Assembly: GCA_030220185.1 (NCBI GenBank)
Contig: JASPKZ010007543.1
Location: forward strand, 225,001-289,000
Length of the DNA stretch: 64,000 nt
Direction of reading: 5' to 3'
From: Diploptera punctata
Lineage: Eukaryota; Arthropoda; Insecta; Blattodea; Blaberidae
Shown: one piece after another, positions 1 to 10,770 of the stretch
How the letters are laid out: every line of letters begins with the position of its first letter
Position numbering within the stretch: position 1 is the first letter of the stretch
The notes under the pieces: generated by a model
What the model was told of the DNA's origin: nothing
Seen by the model: only the letters and a program-made list of their open reading frames with translations
The model's database searches: none
Made by a program: the position numbers and the translations under genes

Positions 1-222
1 AACACCCCGCTTGTCCGTGTACGTGGTAGTTGTAGTCCGACGAGTAAGCGTCATCTATTATTCTAGGGGTGTCCATACTTCTGAACCGACGTATCAGAAC
101 TGGTTCAAGCTCAGCCCCCCATCTGATGCCGGGCATAATATTGCTCGCTCTCGTATCCGAATTTTCCACATCACGTTTATCAACTGCTTTGGGATTTCTT
201 AAATAAAAATACAGCCTTTTCC
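1..222 (-). CDS. Gene A, exon 2 (partial): secreted-protein paralogue, cut by the window edge
   Basis: Reading the minus strand, a T-rich tract ending in AG at 223-224 is followed by an open frame that enters in phase 1 and stays open to the window edge (74 codons). It aligns residue by residue with gene B exon 2: G-x-x-LYFYL-x-NPK near the start, a dibasic site (DKRD in A, YRRD in B), TRASN, PGI(R/K)WGAEL, PVLIRRFR, DTPR and HGQAGC at the edge. Roughly 70% of positions agree by eye. With exon 1 at 3339-3405 it would make a signal-peptide-bearing secreted protein. The intron is about 3.1 kb, against 198 bp in gene B, because LINEs, two SINEs and a long microsatellite have accumulated in it. 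The C-terminus, stop and 3' UTR lie outside the window. I do not recognise the family. The exon call rests on conservation between the two copies. Confidence 0.72.
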
Positions 223-283
223 CTAAAAAAATAAAAAAAATTAAAGCATGAGTATTGAATAAGAATTAAAATTAAATAATCAC

Positions 284-410
<127 letters not shown>

Positions 411-1060
411 TTCTCCTTCTTCTTCTTCCTTCCAAGTTCTGCTATGGTCCTATTGAAAATTTTCCCTTCAGCGTTTCATAGGACGGCCCAGAGATCTTCG
501 TCCTCTTGTTACATTATTATAAACTTTGGGGATCCGATTTGAACTCATTCTTTCTAGATGATGTTTCCAATTTAATTGGTACTGTTTAATATATTCCAAA
601 ATTGGCGTAGTCTTCAATTCCTTTTAGATATCGGTGTTCCTTTTCCGATCCCATCTGGTGTAACCCGCTGTTCTGCGTATGAATCTCATTTCACAAGCCG
701 TTATTCTGCTTTCATATTGTCTTTTTAGTGTCCATGCTTCACTACCATACGTCAACAGTGGTCTAGCCAAAGTGTTATATAAACGTAATCTGGTGTTTTT
801 TTTGTACAAGGGATGGTTTCTTAACTTGATTAATAATTCCCAATCTTTTATCATAACTAGTAATTTTTCCAGGGATATCCTTTTCATCCCAGATGGAGAG
901 ATAATATCCAAGAAATTTAAATTGATTAGATCTCTCTAAAATTTTATTCTGGAGACAGATTTTACTTTGTATGGGGTCCTTCTCATGAAATGCCATAATT
1001 TTAGTTTTGTTAATTGCTAATTCCATATTAAATTTGGCACCTATTTTTGTAAATTATAAA
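411..1060 (-). mobile_element. LINE fragment 'Z' (3' part of reverse transcriptase ORF), 5'-truncated
   Basis: Two overlapping minus-strand frames carry the post-catalytic part of a non-LTR reverse transcriptase: INKTKIMAF, FKFLGYYLS, TRLRLYNTLARPLLTYGSEAW, then MRFIRRTAGYTRWDRKRN. The frame change near 900 and the internal stops make it dead. A related copy is at 61921-62385 (MRFMRRTAGYTKWGHKRNEE). It sits inside the gene A intron. Confidence 0.8.
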
Positions 1061-1229
1061 TTGATCTAAGATCAGAGGCTATAAGATGGCAGCCCCATCA
1101 CTGGTCTTGCCTTCCTTTGACCAGCAACCAATCGAAGGGACTATTATTATGCTTTCAAGTCTTGTACGAGAATTTATCGGAAGAATAATAATAATTATAA
1201 TTTTTTATTTATATACAGATTTTCAATGT

Positions 1230-1880
1230 TTATTGATCTTTCTGTGCCTAAAGATTATTTTCCATCTCCACTCTTCTCTATCAATCCCTTCCATGCCCTC
1301 CAGTCCTCTTGTTTTCATTCCAGTTCGTATTCTTGCATCCACGAGTCTCGAGTCCTTCCTTTCCTTCTTCTTCCAGGTGGATACCATTCCAGTGTTTTCT
1401 GGGTAACCTTTCATCTTGCATTCTTCGTACGTGCCCGTACCAATTCAATTGCTTAAATATTATATAATCTACTATTGAATATCCAATAATACTTTTTTCT
1501 CATGTGACAGTATTTCTTATTTTTTTTCTAATTTTGAACATCTTGCTGCTCTCCTCAAGAAATCCATTTGCATCGACATAAGTTTTGTTCTAAATTTTTG
1601 TTGAATTTCCAAACTTCAGCTCCATATGTGACAGCACTTGTCACTATTGAATTATATATTTGTAACTTATTTTTCCTGGTTATATGTCTGTTCCATAAGA
1701 CTCCATTCATCAATGCTGTTATTGCTCTACCTTTATTTAATTCTATTATTAACATAGCTTTCTTGTTTATCCTCTTTATCTACCTTTACCTCCAGATACT
1801 CAAATTCCTCACATCCTCTAATACACTCCTTTTGATATTCTAATATCAAATCCTCGGTTTCTGCTCCACATCCCATATAA
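1230..1880 (-). mobile_element. LINE fragment (reverse transcriptase C-terminal region), decayed
   Basis: The minus strand encodes CEEFEYLEVKV, NGVLWNRHITRKNKLQIYNS and VTYGAEVW, the usual order downstream of the catalytic core in insect LINEs (compare NGVIWNKNITKETNMKIY in the copy at 50296-51305). Frames change several times. It is inside the gene A intron. Confidence 0.7.
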
Positions 1881-1897
1881 AATGTTTTTTTAAAAGG

Positions 1898-2150
1898 TAA
1901 AGTGATCCCACTACAGGCCATAGGAGACCCTTGTGATAGTAAGAGATGAAGGCTCCCACTTTTTCTAGACAATCGGCACTTGATATCAGCCGGGTTGTCA
2001 GCCCTGCGAGACGGCCACCGTTACCCCCAGAACAAACGTCTGGTACTAATTTCCGTTAGAGGCTGAGTCTACGCTAAAGCCATGGTGCCACCAGAAAATT
2101 TGGATCTGTTTAAAGATCATGACCCACCGGTACTAGAACCTTTCTAACCT
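1898..2150 (-). mobile_element. SINE S1, diverged
   Basis: This is the reverse complement of the S1 body seen intact at 8468-8768: the CCCACTTTTTCTAGACAATC box, the GTTGTCAGCCCTGCG box and the TTAGAGGCTGAGTC box occur in the same order. The tRNA-like head is heavily decayed. Confidence 0.75.
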
Positions 2151-2163
2151 TCCGGAAAATGTT

Positions 2164-2197
<34 letters not shown>

Positions 2198-2269
2198 AAT
2201 AAAATAATATAATAATCATAATATAATGATAATGGAATAAATTTAAATATAATAATGATAATGGAAATA

Positions 2270-2835
2270 ATTGCTCCTGCTGCGCTCCTCCTCTCCTCCT
2301 CTCCTCCATCCTAATCATGATAATATTGCTCATCCTAATCCTGCTAATGATCCTCCTGCTCCTCCTCCTGCTCCTGCTCATCTGCTGCTCATCCTCCTCC
2401 TCCTGCTCCTGCTGCTCCTCCTGCTCCTGCTCCCCCTCCTCCTCCTGCTCCTGCTCCTCCTCCTGCTCCTCCATCCTCCTGCTCCTGCTCCTGCTGCTGC
2501 TCCTCCTCCTCCTGCTCTGCTCTGCTCCTCCTGCTGTCTCCTCCTCTGCATCCTCCTCCTGCTGCTCCTGCTCCTCCTGCTCTCCTCCTCCTCCTCCTCC
2601 TCCTCCTCTCCTCCTCCTCCTGCTGCTCCTGCTCCTCCTGCTGCTCCTCCTCCTCCTCCTCCTCCTCCTCCTCCTCCTCCTCCTCCTCCTTCCTCCTGCT
2701 CCTCCTCCTCCTCTTGCTGCTCCTCCTCCCCTCCCCCTCCTCCTCCTGCTCCTCCTGCTGCTCCTCCTCCTCCTGCTCCTCCTGCTCCTCCTCCTCCTCC
2801 TCTCCGTCCTGCTGCTCTTCTTTCCGCTCCCCGCC
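2270..2835. repeat. GC-rich (CTC/CTG)n compound microsatellite, about 560 bp
   Basis: The tract is built almost wholly from the triplets CTC, CTG, TCC and TGC. All long open frames here (poly-Leu, poly-Pro, poly-Ser, poly-Glu and poly-Arg, depending on frame and strand) are by-products of the repeat. It lies in the gene A intron and contrasts sharply with the AT-rich surroundings. A short (AAT)n run precedes it at about 2166-2196. Confidence 0.95.
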
Positions 2836-2884
2836 TTCCTCCCCCTTAGGGTTTCCCTCTTCCACCCAACCAGGGACACTAAAA

Positions 2885-3306
2885 GCATCTTTCTTGTCTA
2901 GTAATTTTGTTAGCCCCATGTTTTCCCTTAACAGAGATTTAGATGTTCTCCCCCTACAGGGAAGTATTTGAACCATACTAATTTAGTTACACTTGTTTTC
3001 GTATAGATGTCATTTGAGTGGTCCGTGGTCAGCGTTCCGCCTCATACTGACATCTAGGAAACCAAGGTAGTACTAGGACGGAACATTTCGGTAAATTTTG
3101 CTTAGATACCTTTTCATTCAAGCTTAAGGATTTTTTACGAGCCTGAAAATCTTCAGACTGGGGACCCACGGCTTAAAGTCCCTCCCGGAGGACTTGCTCC
3201 TTGGATTTTTCCATCCTTAAAAATCCATCGACCCCGGCCGGGTTTGAACCCGCGACCCTCTGGACCAGAGGTAAGGAGCATAATCACTAGTCCACTGGGG
3301 CCGATA
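2885..3306 (-). mobile_element. SINE S3, full-length type (tRNA-derived head)
   Basis: In minus orientation it starts with a tRNA-like head: an A-box-like GTGGACTAGTGATTATG and a B box GGTTCAAACCCG. The conserved body follows (GGAGCAAGTCCTCCGGGAGG, then GACATCTAG) and ends in the module CCCTGTAGGGGGAGAACATC. The same modules occur at 21845-22505, 36213-36545 and 57565-57960. Confidence 0.85.
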
Positions 3307-3338
3307 CAATAAAATCATAAAAATACAAAAAGGTATAC

Positions 3339-3405
3339 CTTGTGATTCATTTGTTGTTAGAAACAAACAGATGAGCATCGCCACAGTGAAATTCCACAAT
3401 TGCAT
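3339..3405 (-). CDS. Gene A, exon 1: signal peptide
   Basis: The minus strand has an ATG at 3405 and 22 codons starting MQLWNFTVAMLICLFLTT, a short N-region followed by a hydrophobic core typical of a signal peptide. After the first base of codon 23 comes a donor (CAAG|GTATAC), so the intron is phase 1. The length (67 nt), phase and sequence match gene B exon 1 at 12344-12410, with about five substitutions in 22 residues. Such conservation between copies 9 kb apart, in otherwise unconserved surroundings, is the main evidence that this is coding. The matching phase-1 acceptor is at 222/223. Confidence 0.72.
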
Positions 3406-3600
3406 CTTGGTATGAGAAACAAATGACGGTAGAATCTAATATAAAAAATTGCAGGCTAATCGAGCCAATTAAGTATTAAATAATTGAATACGGTAATAAA
3501 AGTTAGAAATAATTATGAGAATCATATAAAATAAGAATAAAATTAGCCATATCAGAATTTAAGCGGTGGATTTCGTGGAAAATAAATTATGTAATTATTT
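3406..3600 (-). promoter_or_regulatory. Conserved upstream block of gene A (5' UTR/promoter candidate)
   Basis: Directly upstream of the gene A start codon about 190 bp can be aligned with the sequence upstream of gene B (12411-12600). Shared pieces on the plus strand are AAATGACGGT, GAGCCAATTAA and TTCGTGGAAA. An AT-rich TATA-like stretch lies about 40-50 bp before the ATG in both copies. Conservation could reflect duplication rather than function, and no transcription start is visible. Confidence 0.4.
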
Positions 3601-3631
3601 TAGAAATAATTATAATAATATATATATGAAG

Positions 3632-5085
3632 TAACTAATTAAATAACTCAGTAGCACTATAGAACCGTTAGGTTCATGGCCATTCGGACATAAACTCTCC
3701 ATACATCTCTATTCCAATCACCCCCTGCATGATTTACCTTCCTCAATTCATTGTTAATGTTATTCTCCAATCTCATTCGAGGTCCTCCAACTGGCCGCTG
3801 TCCCTCTGGTCTTCCTGTAAGGAGTTTATTTCTGCCTTTTCATTCTCCATTCGTGCCACATGTACTTTTCATCGCAGTCTACGAGACTTAACTGTTCTCA
3901 TTATATCTGGTTTCCTGTAAAGATCATATAGTTCATTGTTATGTAGTCTTATCCATTCACCTGTCTGTTCATCTCCCTTTCGTCCAAATATTTTCTGAGA
4001 ACTTTATTCTAAAAATATTTGTAATCTCTTTTTTTCTCCCTTAAAATAAGAGTCCATTTTTCACATCCATATAATGTATCATCATCATCATCATCATCAT
4101 CATCACTCCAGGGATTGGGCAATTGCCCGTTCCGACTTCATAATGCATCAGCCTAACGTCTTCTAGGTCTTCCAACATCACGTCTTCCTCTTGCTTGATA
4201 ATTTCTTGCTAACAATGGATATCTCTCCTTACTCATTCCATCCATATGATCAATCCATTTCTGTCTGTAATTCGTGACTTTATCCAATAAAGGCTGAACT
4301 TTCAACTCTTCTCTTATATCCTCATTTCTTCTTCTATCAAGTCTTGTACATCCTCTTACTTGTCTTAGGAACCTCATCTCCTCCGTCTGTATTCTATCCT
4401 CCTGTTTTTTCATTGGAGCCCAAGTTTCACATCCATACAATATTGTGGGAACCGCCATAACATTATACATTTTTATCTTGGTTTCTTTTCTAATTTTATT
4501 TTTGAATGTTCTCTGTATTGTTCCACACACCGTCTGAAATTTATTTATTTTGGAGTCAATATATCTTTCCACATTGTAGCCAACATCACAGCCCAAATAT
4601 TTGAAACTAGACACCTGTTATATAATATAACTGAGAGAATAACAGTTATATGTATTTTCAGTTTTAAGGTTTTTTTTTGAGAGAAGTTGGGACGAAAAGA
4701 GTCCCTGTAATACATAATAGCATGCATTTCCAGAATTGAGCCTATGTTTAATTTCTTTATGTGTCTCATTCCTATTTGTGATTTTTGTTCCGCGGTTTTA
4801 GAATTCAGTCACTTCTTCAAAATTTTCCTCATTTACCATTAACTGTCCATTTCCATTATATAGTGTATTTCTATGTGTTCACATATATATAGTTTTATTG
4901 ATATTTACTTCCAGCCCCAGTTTCTTTAGTGTTACTCAGTAGTGTGTGCGTGTTGTCCTTTAGTATCTCTTCACTATCGCCCAATAGTACTACATCATCA
5001 GCATAGACTAACAGCTTAATACCATCCAGTTGTAGGTCCTTCCCTTAACACATTGTAGATTTCAAAAGTATCTGAAAACTGTTAG
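3632..5085 (-). mobile_element. LINE W copy 1, 5'-truncated, split by LINE X copy 1
   Basis: W is the commonest LINE here. Its C-terminal coding region ends with motifs such as LRRLRWAGHVARMG, GKRPVGRPRMRWENN and RAAMNLRVR, followed by a short 3' UTR and AGTA or AGTT repeats. This copy occupies 3632-4078 and 4620-5085. The two parts are continuous in the intact copy at 40089-40922. The 5' break lies in the RT palm region. It is decayed, with many stops. Confidence 0.8.
4079..4619 (-). mobile_element. LINE X copy 1, 5'-truncated insertion in LINE W
   Basis: It starts at the 3' end with a (CAT)n tract on the plus strand and contains 153 open codons (SSFKYLGCDVGYNVERYIDS … KERYPLLARN … GRRDVGRPRRR). 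The protein is almost identical to the end of the large X copy at 44014-47274 (eight or so differences), so both insertions are young. A probable target-site duplication TATAAT(G/A)TA flanks it (4070-4078 and 4621-4629). Confidence 0.88.
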
Positions 5086-5635
5086 TCTCTTCGCACGAAA
5101 CTCTTCGTGCTATGTTGAAGGAACGAAACATAATTGTATATCATGCAACAGTGCTTTTTCTTGCTATATCTTAGTTTAACATCCCTCTTTGTAGGTACTT
5201 TTACATTCCCCATTTCACACGACCTTGGGACACGACAAAGGCCTATTGCAAGAGGATTTCAAACTCTGAATCAGACACAGACATTTTTTTTGACCACACA
5301 GATACATGAAGTACCTATCCTGATGGGTGATCTGCTCAATGCTAAGGCCAGTGTCGAAACAACACCAACATTTAAGATAAGGCACACAATTCATTCATAT
5401 TCTCGAACTAAATAGACGAATGTGATGTGGGGATTGTGATGGCGTTCCGGGACTAATCAACCAAAAACTTTTCTGAAATTACTTTATTACTTGCAAAATA
5501 CGAGTTCAGTTCCCTTTTGAAGTCATTTTAGAAGTCTAAAGTTTTCTCTTAAAGTATCCGACTCATAATTTAGGCATCCGGGTCCCATCAGCAAATTGTC
5601 CTTTATTTTTTTTCATACTGTGTAATATTCATAAG
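5086..5635. other. Unassigned intergenic sequence upstream of gene A
   Basis: A 93-codon frame (5134-5415) begins with a hydrophobic stretch, but I found no homologue, splice support or second copy in frame. I leave it uncalled. About 40 bp near 5150-5210 weakly resemble 13050-13120 upstream of gene B. Confidence 0.3.
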
Positions 5636-6322
5636 TAATGCCACGAGTGATTTCTAAATTATCGATAAATCAAGAGTGGCATTTGTTAGGACTATTTAAC
5701 GAATAAAATTAAGCTGTTTACTCACAAATCATTATTTAACTATAGTTATTTTAAAATATGTATATATTTAATGTAAACGGCGATGTTTGAAAACAAATGA
5801 GAAGCGTTAGGTACGCTTCAACTGCTTCTTTTGTTTATCACTGCAACCAGATCATACTATTTATTGCCAAAGGAACGCAATATTGTAAGAATGCTCTCTA
5901 GTGGAAAAAAATGAAACACACCAAACTGTATATTAATTCATTTCTGATGTCGTATGACAATTATATTTTTCTGGATTGTTACCTGGGAAAAAATACATTT
6001 AAGAAAGTGCAAACAGTGGTTTCTTTTTTTGGAGGTATAATCAATTGCTACAAATGTTTTTATATTAATTCCCGCATGCGGCATGTGTTGACATTCATGC
6101 ACTATATATACAATCTGGTGGCCGTATTTCTCACGTGCTCAGTCACTGCAAAATAATGGTCAGACCTGTTCAGAATATTAAAAAGGAGGAGCTTTCTTTA
6201 ATATGGTAATTATAACACTGATAAATATTTCGTGGAACACGACTCTGATTGGTTGTAAAACAGAAATCATTGAAACGTGATTGGCCATTGAGTCCCATTT
6301 GGGGCATGAGTTAAATAGTCAC
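5636..6322. repeat. Duplicated 0.7-kb block, copy 1 (partner at 17377-18122)
   Basis: From CACGAGTGATTTC to GTTAAATAGTCA this block matches 17377-18122 along nearly its full length in the same orientation, with small indels. The second copy has a longer (TA)n in the middle. It contains several palindromes (ATGCCAC … GTGGCAT at the start) but no long ORF and no obvious terminal repeats or tRNA-like head. Both copies lie upstream of a member of the same gene family, so I read them as remains of a segmental duplication. A non-coding mobile element is the alternative. Confidence 0.75.
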
Positions 6323-6599
6323 TGTTATTTACCTTTTAAGTTGCCACAACATGGAATTATCTTTCGCCCTATGGCAGAGACTGTCAATCTATAGCATTGT
6401 CTAAAAACAAACTTATTATATATTATGATACAAGAGTTAAAAGTGACATTTTATTTTGTGAGTAGTTCGAGCAAAACTGTAGCACTTTTAACTCATGTGT
6501 CATATACTATTTTTAGTCAGTCCACATTGTATTTAGAATTTTTAAAGAAATGCATAATATTGTGAGGTGCATATCAATTGGATTTATGAAAGGATGATA

Positions 6600-6926
6600 A
6601 GTCACAAGATAGCAGTCTGCTAACAATTCCTCTTCATATCACTGCCTCCTATTCTACTTCCTTCACAGTGGCCTCTGCCCGCTCCTGGAATCTCCTTCTT
6701 CAAGATATCAGGGGTTGCCGCACACTTGGTACTTTTAAGTCACGCTTATACAGTTACCTGTTGTCTAATAATTAATTCTTCTCTATTTATTTAATTTTAT
6801 ACTATCTCATTAATCTTTTCCTCTTTTTTATATTTCTTGTACATATTATATATTTAATTCGTTAAATTTAGAGTAAATCAAATTACGTTATAAATATTAA
6901 TTGTATTGTATTCGTAACTTGTAATC

Positions 6927-6973
<47 letters not shown>

Positions 6974-7075
6974 AATTTAGTTTTAAGACTATTTTTATTT
7001 GTTTGTATTTTTTTTAAACCTGGTTGAGTGGTAGACAAGGCCTTAAGGCCTTAACTCTGCCAGGTAAAATAAAGC

Positions 7076-7130
<55 letters not shown>
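6600..7130 (+). mobile_element. CR1-like LINE 3' end with (ATT)n tail
   Basis: The frame SFTVASARSWNLLLQDIRG, then TLGTFKSRLYSYLL and a stop, is the typical C-terminus of CR1/L2-type LINE proteins (compare the minus-strand fragment at 60156-60506, with TKTWNSLPSYVRD and SFKNKLKNYL). A 3' UTR follows with a (TA)n run, then GGTTGAGTGG, CTTAACTCTGCCAGGTAA, AATAAAGC and an (ATT)n tail. A second 3' end of this kind is at 36975-37280. Confidence 0.75.
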
Positions 7131-7868
7131 ATAAGTTTATGATTCATGATAAAAAGATTGAAAAACACATATGAATCATGGGGTCTCACAGTAAATTTAC
7201 AAAAAAAAAACAATATTTGGCAATAAATAGCAATGAAAGAGAAAATGTAATGTTGGACGAAGGAATTCAAATAAAGCAAGTGGAACAAACGAAATATTTG
7301 GGAATAATTATGGATAACATTGAAGATATAGGCAAAAGGAACATAAAACATAGAATTGAATTGAGTAGCAAAATAATATAGTTAAATTCCATATGGTGGG
7401 ATAAGCATATTGGAAAGATACAAAAATATATTGCTAAACATTGGTGGAATCTGTTGCAATGCATGGAAGTGAGGTATGGACAATCAATACGTACTACAAG
7501 AATAGACTAATAGCTCTAGAAATGGATTATTTTAGCAGAAGTGCCAGAAAGTCAAAATTAGAACATGTAACATATAAGGAAATTAGAAACATAATGGAAG
7601 CAGAAGAAAGCATATTTGAAATAATTGAGGAGAAGGAACTAAAATGATAGGACATATTTTAAGAATGGAAGATGAGGAATGGCGGAAACAAATATATTAA
7701 TGGGAGCCAATCAGAAAAAAGAAAAGAGGGAGACCAAAGTTAATATGGAAGGAAAGCATGAGGATAGAAATGCAAGCAAGAGGGCAAAGCATTGAAGATG
7801 CCCAAGTTCGTAGGCTTTGGAGGTTTGGCACGGGAAGTCGACAGCAGTAAAAACTCGAAGATAGATAG
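7131..7868 (+). mobile_element. LINE fragment, RT C-terminal half, with frameshifts
   Basis: Motifs in order: QVEQTKYLGIIMDN, IKHRIELSSK, VAMHGSEVWTIN, ALEMDYFSRSARKSK, then a (K/R)-rich GRPKLIWKE-type end. Frames change at about 7380 and 7645. It is related to the copy at 50296-51305. Confidence 0.75.
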
Positions 7869-8465
7869 ATGATAAGTTTTCATTTGTCAAGATGGCTGAG
7901 CATAACAATACCTGATAAGCATTCGCATCCAATCCCCCGAATCTAATAACCCGAAAGAATAAACCCCCGAAACTAATTACCGTAAAACATAATTTTATCA
8001 TGGGCGCCCAAAATGGGTTAGATTAGGTTTAGTTTGGGTCTGTGTTTTTTTTTCGGAACTGAGAGTTTTGTGTTTTCCGCCAAAGCCTGTTCCAAATCAG
8101 TTTGGAAAAGGGCGAGGACAAGGAATAAGAACCTCGTTAAAAAAACTAGGGTACAGTATATTCTACTGATTGTACCTTGTGAAGACTTCTGCCTTAGATT
8201 ACAGATACCTGGAGAACTGGACTGAACATGCTTTGTGAGTGACCAGGAAGAAAAACATATTATTTTATTCAGAGCTTTATTAACCCATTCGATTCAGTTT
8301 TAAATACTCAATGTATTTTGCCAAAACCGAATTTCAGGTACCGTAAATTATATTGTCTATATTTAGACATTCAAAACAAACAAAATATAACGGTACTTGA
8401 CATCACAATAAGGGTGAAGGCAAAAATACATTCCTCTAATATTCAAACATGTTAACCAAAGATTA
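7869..8465. other. Unassigned sequence, no gene seen
   Basis: Only short chance ORFs. I see no tRNA-like head, terminal repeats, or coding motif. Confidence 0.4.
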
Positions 8466-8467
8466 CC

Positions 8468-8768
8468 CTGCCGTAGCGTAGTGGTTAAGGCACTGAGCTA
8501 CAGGCCGGAGGGTCGAGGGTTCAAGTCCCGTTGGGATCAGGAGTTTTAAACTGACCCAAGCCCCCTGGTGGCACTATGGCCCTGGGGTCGACTCAGCCTC
8601 TAACGGAAATGAGTACCAGACGCTTGTTCTGGGGGTAAAGGCGGCCGTCACGCAGGGCTGACAACCCGGCTAACATGAAAGTGCCGATTGTCTAGAAAAA
8701 GTGGGAGCCTTAACCTCCTACTACCCCAAGGGCCTCCGGGTCTGTTGTGGGATTACTTTACTTTTACC
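8468..8768 (+). mobile_element. SINE S1, complete, with target-site duplication
   Basis: A tRNA-like head has an A box (TAGCGTAGTGGTTAAGGCA) and a B box (GGTTCAAGTCCC). The body follows with CTCTAACGGAAATGAG, GCAGGGCTGACAACCCGGCT and GTGCCGATTGTCTAGAAAAA, ending GTGGGATTACTTTACTTT. It is flanked by TTACCCTGC on both sides. Copies also occur at 1898-2150, 20075-20307, 28100-28400, 38045-38337 and 59163-59468. Confidence 0.88.
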
Positions 8769-9379
8769 CTGCTAAGGGATGTACAAAATATTTTAAAATA
8801 TATAACAGCAGAATTAATCAAGTGTACCTCATCTTCTGAATTGAAGGCCATATTATAGCCGGCGAGTCTGCCTCGTCTTTTGAGGCGAATGGGTTAATAC
8901 TCACTCCACCCTTTTAAGCAAATTGATGTGTACAATACTATGTTGACACTGTATTTAATAATTATTTTATTGTAATTAATACATTTTTGAAAATATATCA
9001 TACATTTTCATAGTTAGATGCAAAAGGAAAATATTCCACGAACTTTGGACACTTACTGTGGCATAACAATAAGCATTACGTCATTGGGAACAAGTGGAGT
9101 GTATTATCCTCCACTAGTTCAACAAGTCACCAATATTAACTTATTCTCTGAAGTGTACCAATTTTTATACATACGGCTAGACTTTACAACACGTGATATG
9201 ACTTTCTAAATTACTTTATAAATTCCTGTCAAATTTTATTCTTAGGGTTTCATTTCTCAAATTATTTCCCACCATTTACAATAATTTTTACATATTTTCT
9301 AACGATTATCTCAATACATTTTTTCTTGATATTGAACTACATAAAGACGTGGCAGCCATGTTGATTTTAACGAATATTA
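8769..9379. other. Unassigned AT-rich sequence
   Basis: No coding or repeat signature that I can support. A short stretch with TTGAAGGCCATATTATAGCC is unassigned. Confidence 0.35.
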
Positions 9380-9801
9380 TGTGTTCTACTGCAACCAACA
9401 TAGAGTCTGCAGTTACTAACGTACACAACATAAAATCAGCGTGCATTCTTTCGCAGATTACAGTACTTAAATTGTGTTTGGTGACCTTTTAGGTTGGATT
9501 TTCACAGGTTAGAGTATTTAAATTGCGTTAGGTTAGCTTTTAGGTAGGTCTTTCACAGGTTAGAGTGCTTAAATTGCGTTAGGTTAGCTTTTAGGTAGGT
9601 CTTTCTCTGGCTAGAGTGCTTAAATTGCGTTAGGTTAGCTTTTAGGTAGATTTTTCACTGGTTAGAGTGCTTAAATTGCGTTAGGTTAGCTTTTAGGTAG
9701 GTCTTTCACAGCTTAGAGTACTTAAATTGCGTTAGGTTAGGTTTTAAGTTGGTCTTTCACAGGTTTGACTACTTAATTTACTTTAGGTTGGACTTTCACA
9801 A

Positions 9802-9805
<4 letters not shown>
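9380..9805 (+). repeat. About 51-bp tandem repeat (six copies) inside a dispersed repeat
   Basis: The unit contains AGAGTGCTTAAATTGCG, TTAGGTTAGCTTTTAGG and TAGGTCTTTCAC, and recurs about six times with few changes from roughly 9470 to 9800. The array continues after a LINE insertion as a last partial unit plus a unique end at 10641-10770. That unit-plus-end arrangement recurs in inverse orientation at 33597-33700, so the array is part of a dispersed element. Confidence 0.85.
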
Positions 9806-9861
<56 letters not shown>

Positions 9862-10640
9862 GAATCTCCAAATATTTTGAAACCCTATTTCGCCACAAAG
9901 GCATGTTAGGGTTGTAGCTTACTATAACAATATTATACTATACATTGTAAAACAGAAATATTATCTTATGGTTTTGAATAAGTGTTATGAATTACATAAA
10001 CCGTCTATAAGTGTCTTAGAAAATACTGCATATTGTTATGAAGTTCATAAAATGTTTATAATAATTTTGGTTCTTAAAAATCACTTCACACATTGATGCA
10101 GAAGCCTCATCATCATTTAAAAGTAAGTTTAACCAGAATCGTTGTCTTTCGAATACAGGACGATCAAATAAAACATGTTTTACAGATTGTATTGATTCTT
10201 GACATTTACAATTATGATCACTGCCTGGGTTAATATTAAATCTTCTAAAATAACTTCCAAATTTTCCATGGCTAGTCATAAATTGTGTTAAAATTAAATT
10301 TGGAATAAAATGTTTTGCATTTAGCCTATGGTGTACTGTAGGAAAGAAGAGCTCTTTAGTCAAAGCGCCATTTGCACTCCTTATCCAATGTTCATTCCAA
10401 TCTGTGATGATATAGTCCAACAGTTTCTTTTTAACATAGGGTATTGGACACTTTGAAAATGAATAATGAAGCTCAGAAGATGCTACGGATTTAGCTAATT
10501 GATCAGCACGTTCATTTCCCACAGTTCCCTGGTGTCCTCGTATCCAAGACAGGCACAGATGTTTTGTCTAATTTTTTTATGTTATTCCTGATTTCTACAG
10601 AGTTTGGATTTAAATTAAATTTATCTGCGATCGATTGATG
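9806..10640 (-). mobile_element. RNase H-bearing LINE, 5'-truncated, inserted in the 51-bp repeat
   Basis: The 3' end has a (TTA)n tail at 9806-9861. On the minus strand the 3' ORF region follows. Target-site duplication ACTTTCA(C/T)AAGTTA flanks it at 9792-9805 and 10641-10654, splitting the tandem array. Confidence 0.85.
10016..10640 (-). pseudogene. RNase H and C-terminal domain of the LINE protein
   Basis: The frame reads SIADKFNLNPNSVEIRNNIK, then after a frameshift near 10545 LSWIRGHQGTVGNERADQLAK. The WIRGHQG…GNERAD segment is the classic end of the RNase H fold in retrotransposons (I, R1, LOA and related clades). It is followed by SYFRRFNI, a cysteine-rich CKCQES and VKHVLFDRP, typical of the tail after RNase H, ending at a stop after TICSIF. 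The upstream RT is missing. No source of function is left. Confidence 0.85.
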
Positions 10641-10770
10641 ACTTTCATAAGTTAGAGTACTGAAATTGTGGTAGGTTGGCTATTAGGTCCGTTAGCAACG
10701 CGAGTTCAAATATCGTGTGTATGTTGTCTGCATTCTGTGATTTCATAGTGTAAAAACTTAGAAAATATTT

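Noticed and set aside
2133..2976. Long Arg/Glu-, Pro/Leu- and Ser-rich open frames on both strands
   Set aside because: All are translations of the CTC/CTG microsatellite in several frames; no start context, splice support or conservation.
4081..4106. (CAT)n and (GAT)n tracts (also 47257, 61921, 23393) as independent microsatellites
   Set aside because: Each sits exactly at the 3' end of a LINE and is better explained as its repeat tail.
5134..5415. 93-codon frame with a hydrophobic start upstream of gene A
   Set aside because: No relative, no splice pattern and no codon-level conservation against the weakly similar region near 13050; probably chance.
8468..8768. SINE S1-S4 heads as tRNA genes
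   Set aside because: They match each other beyond the tRNA-like part for 200-350 bp, are dispersed, and do not fold into complete cloverleaves.
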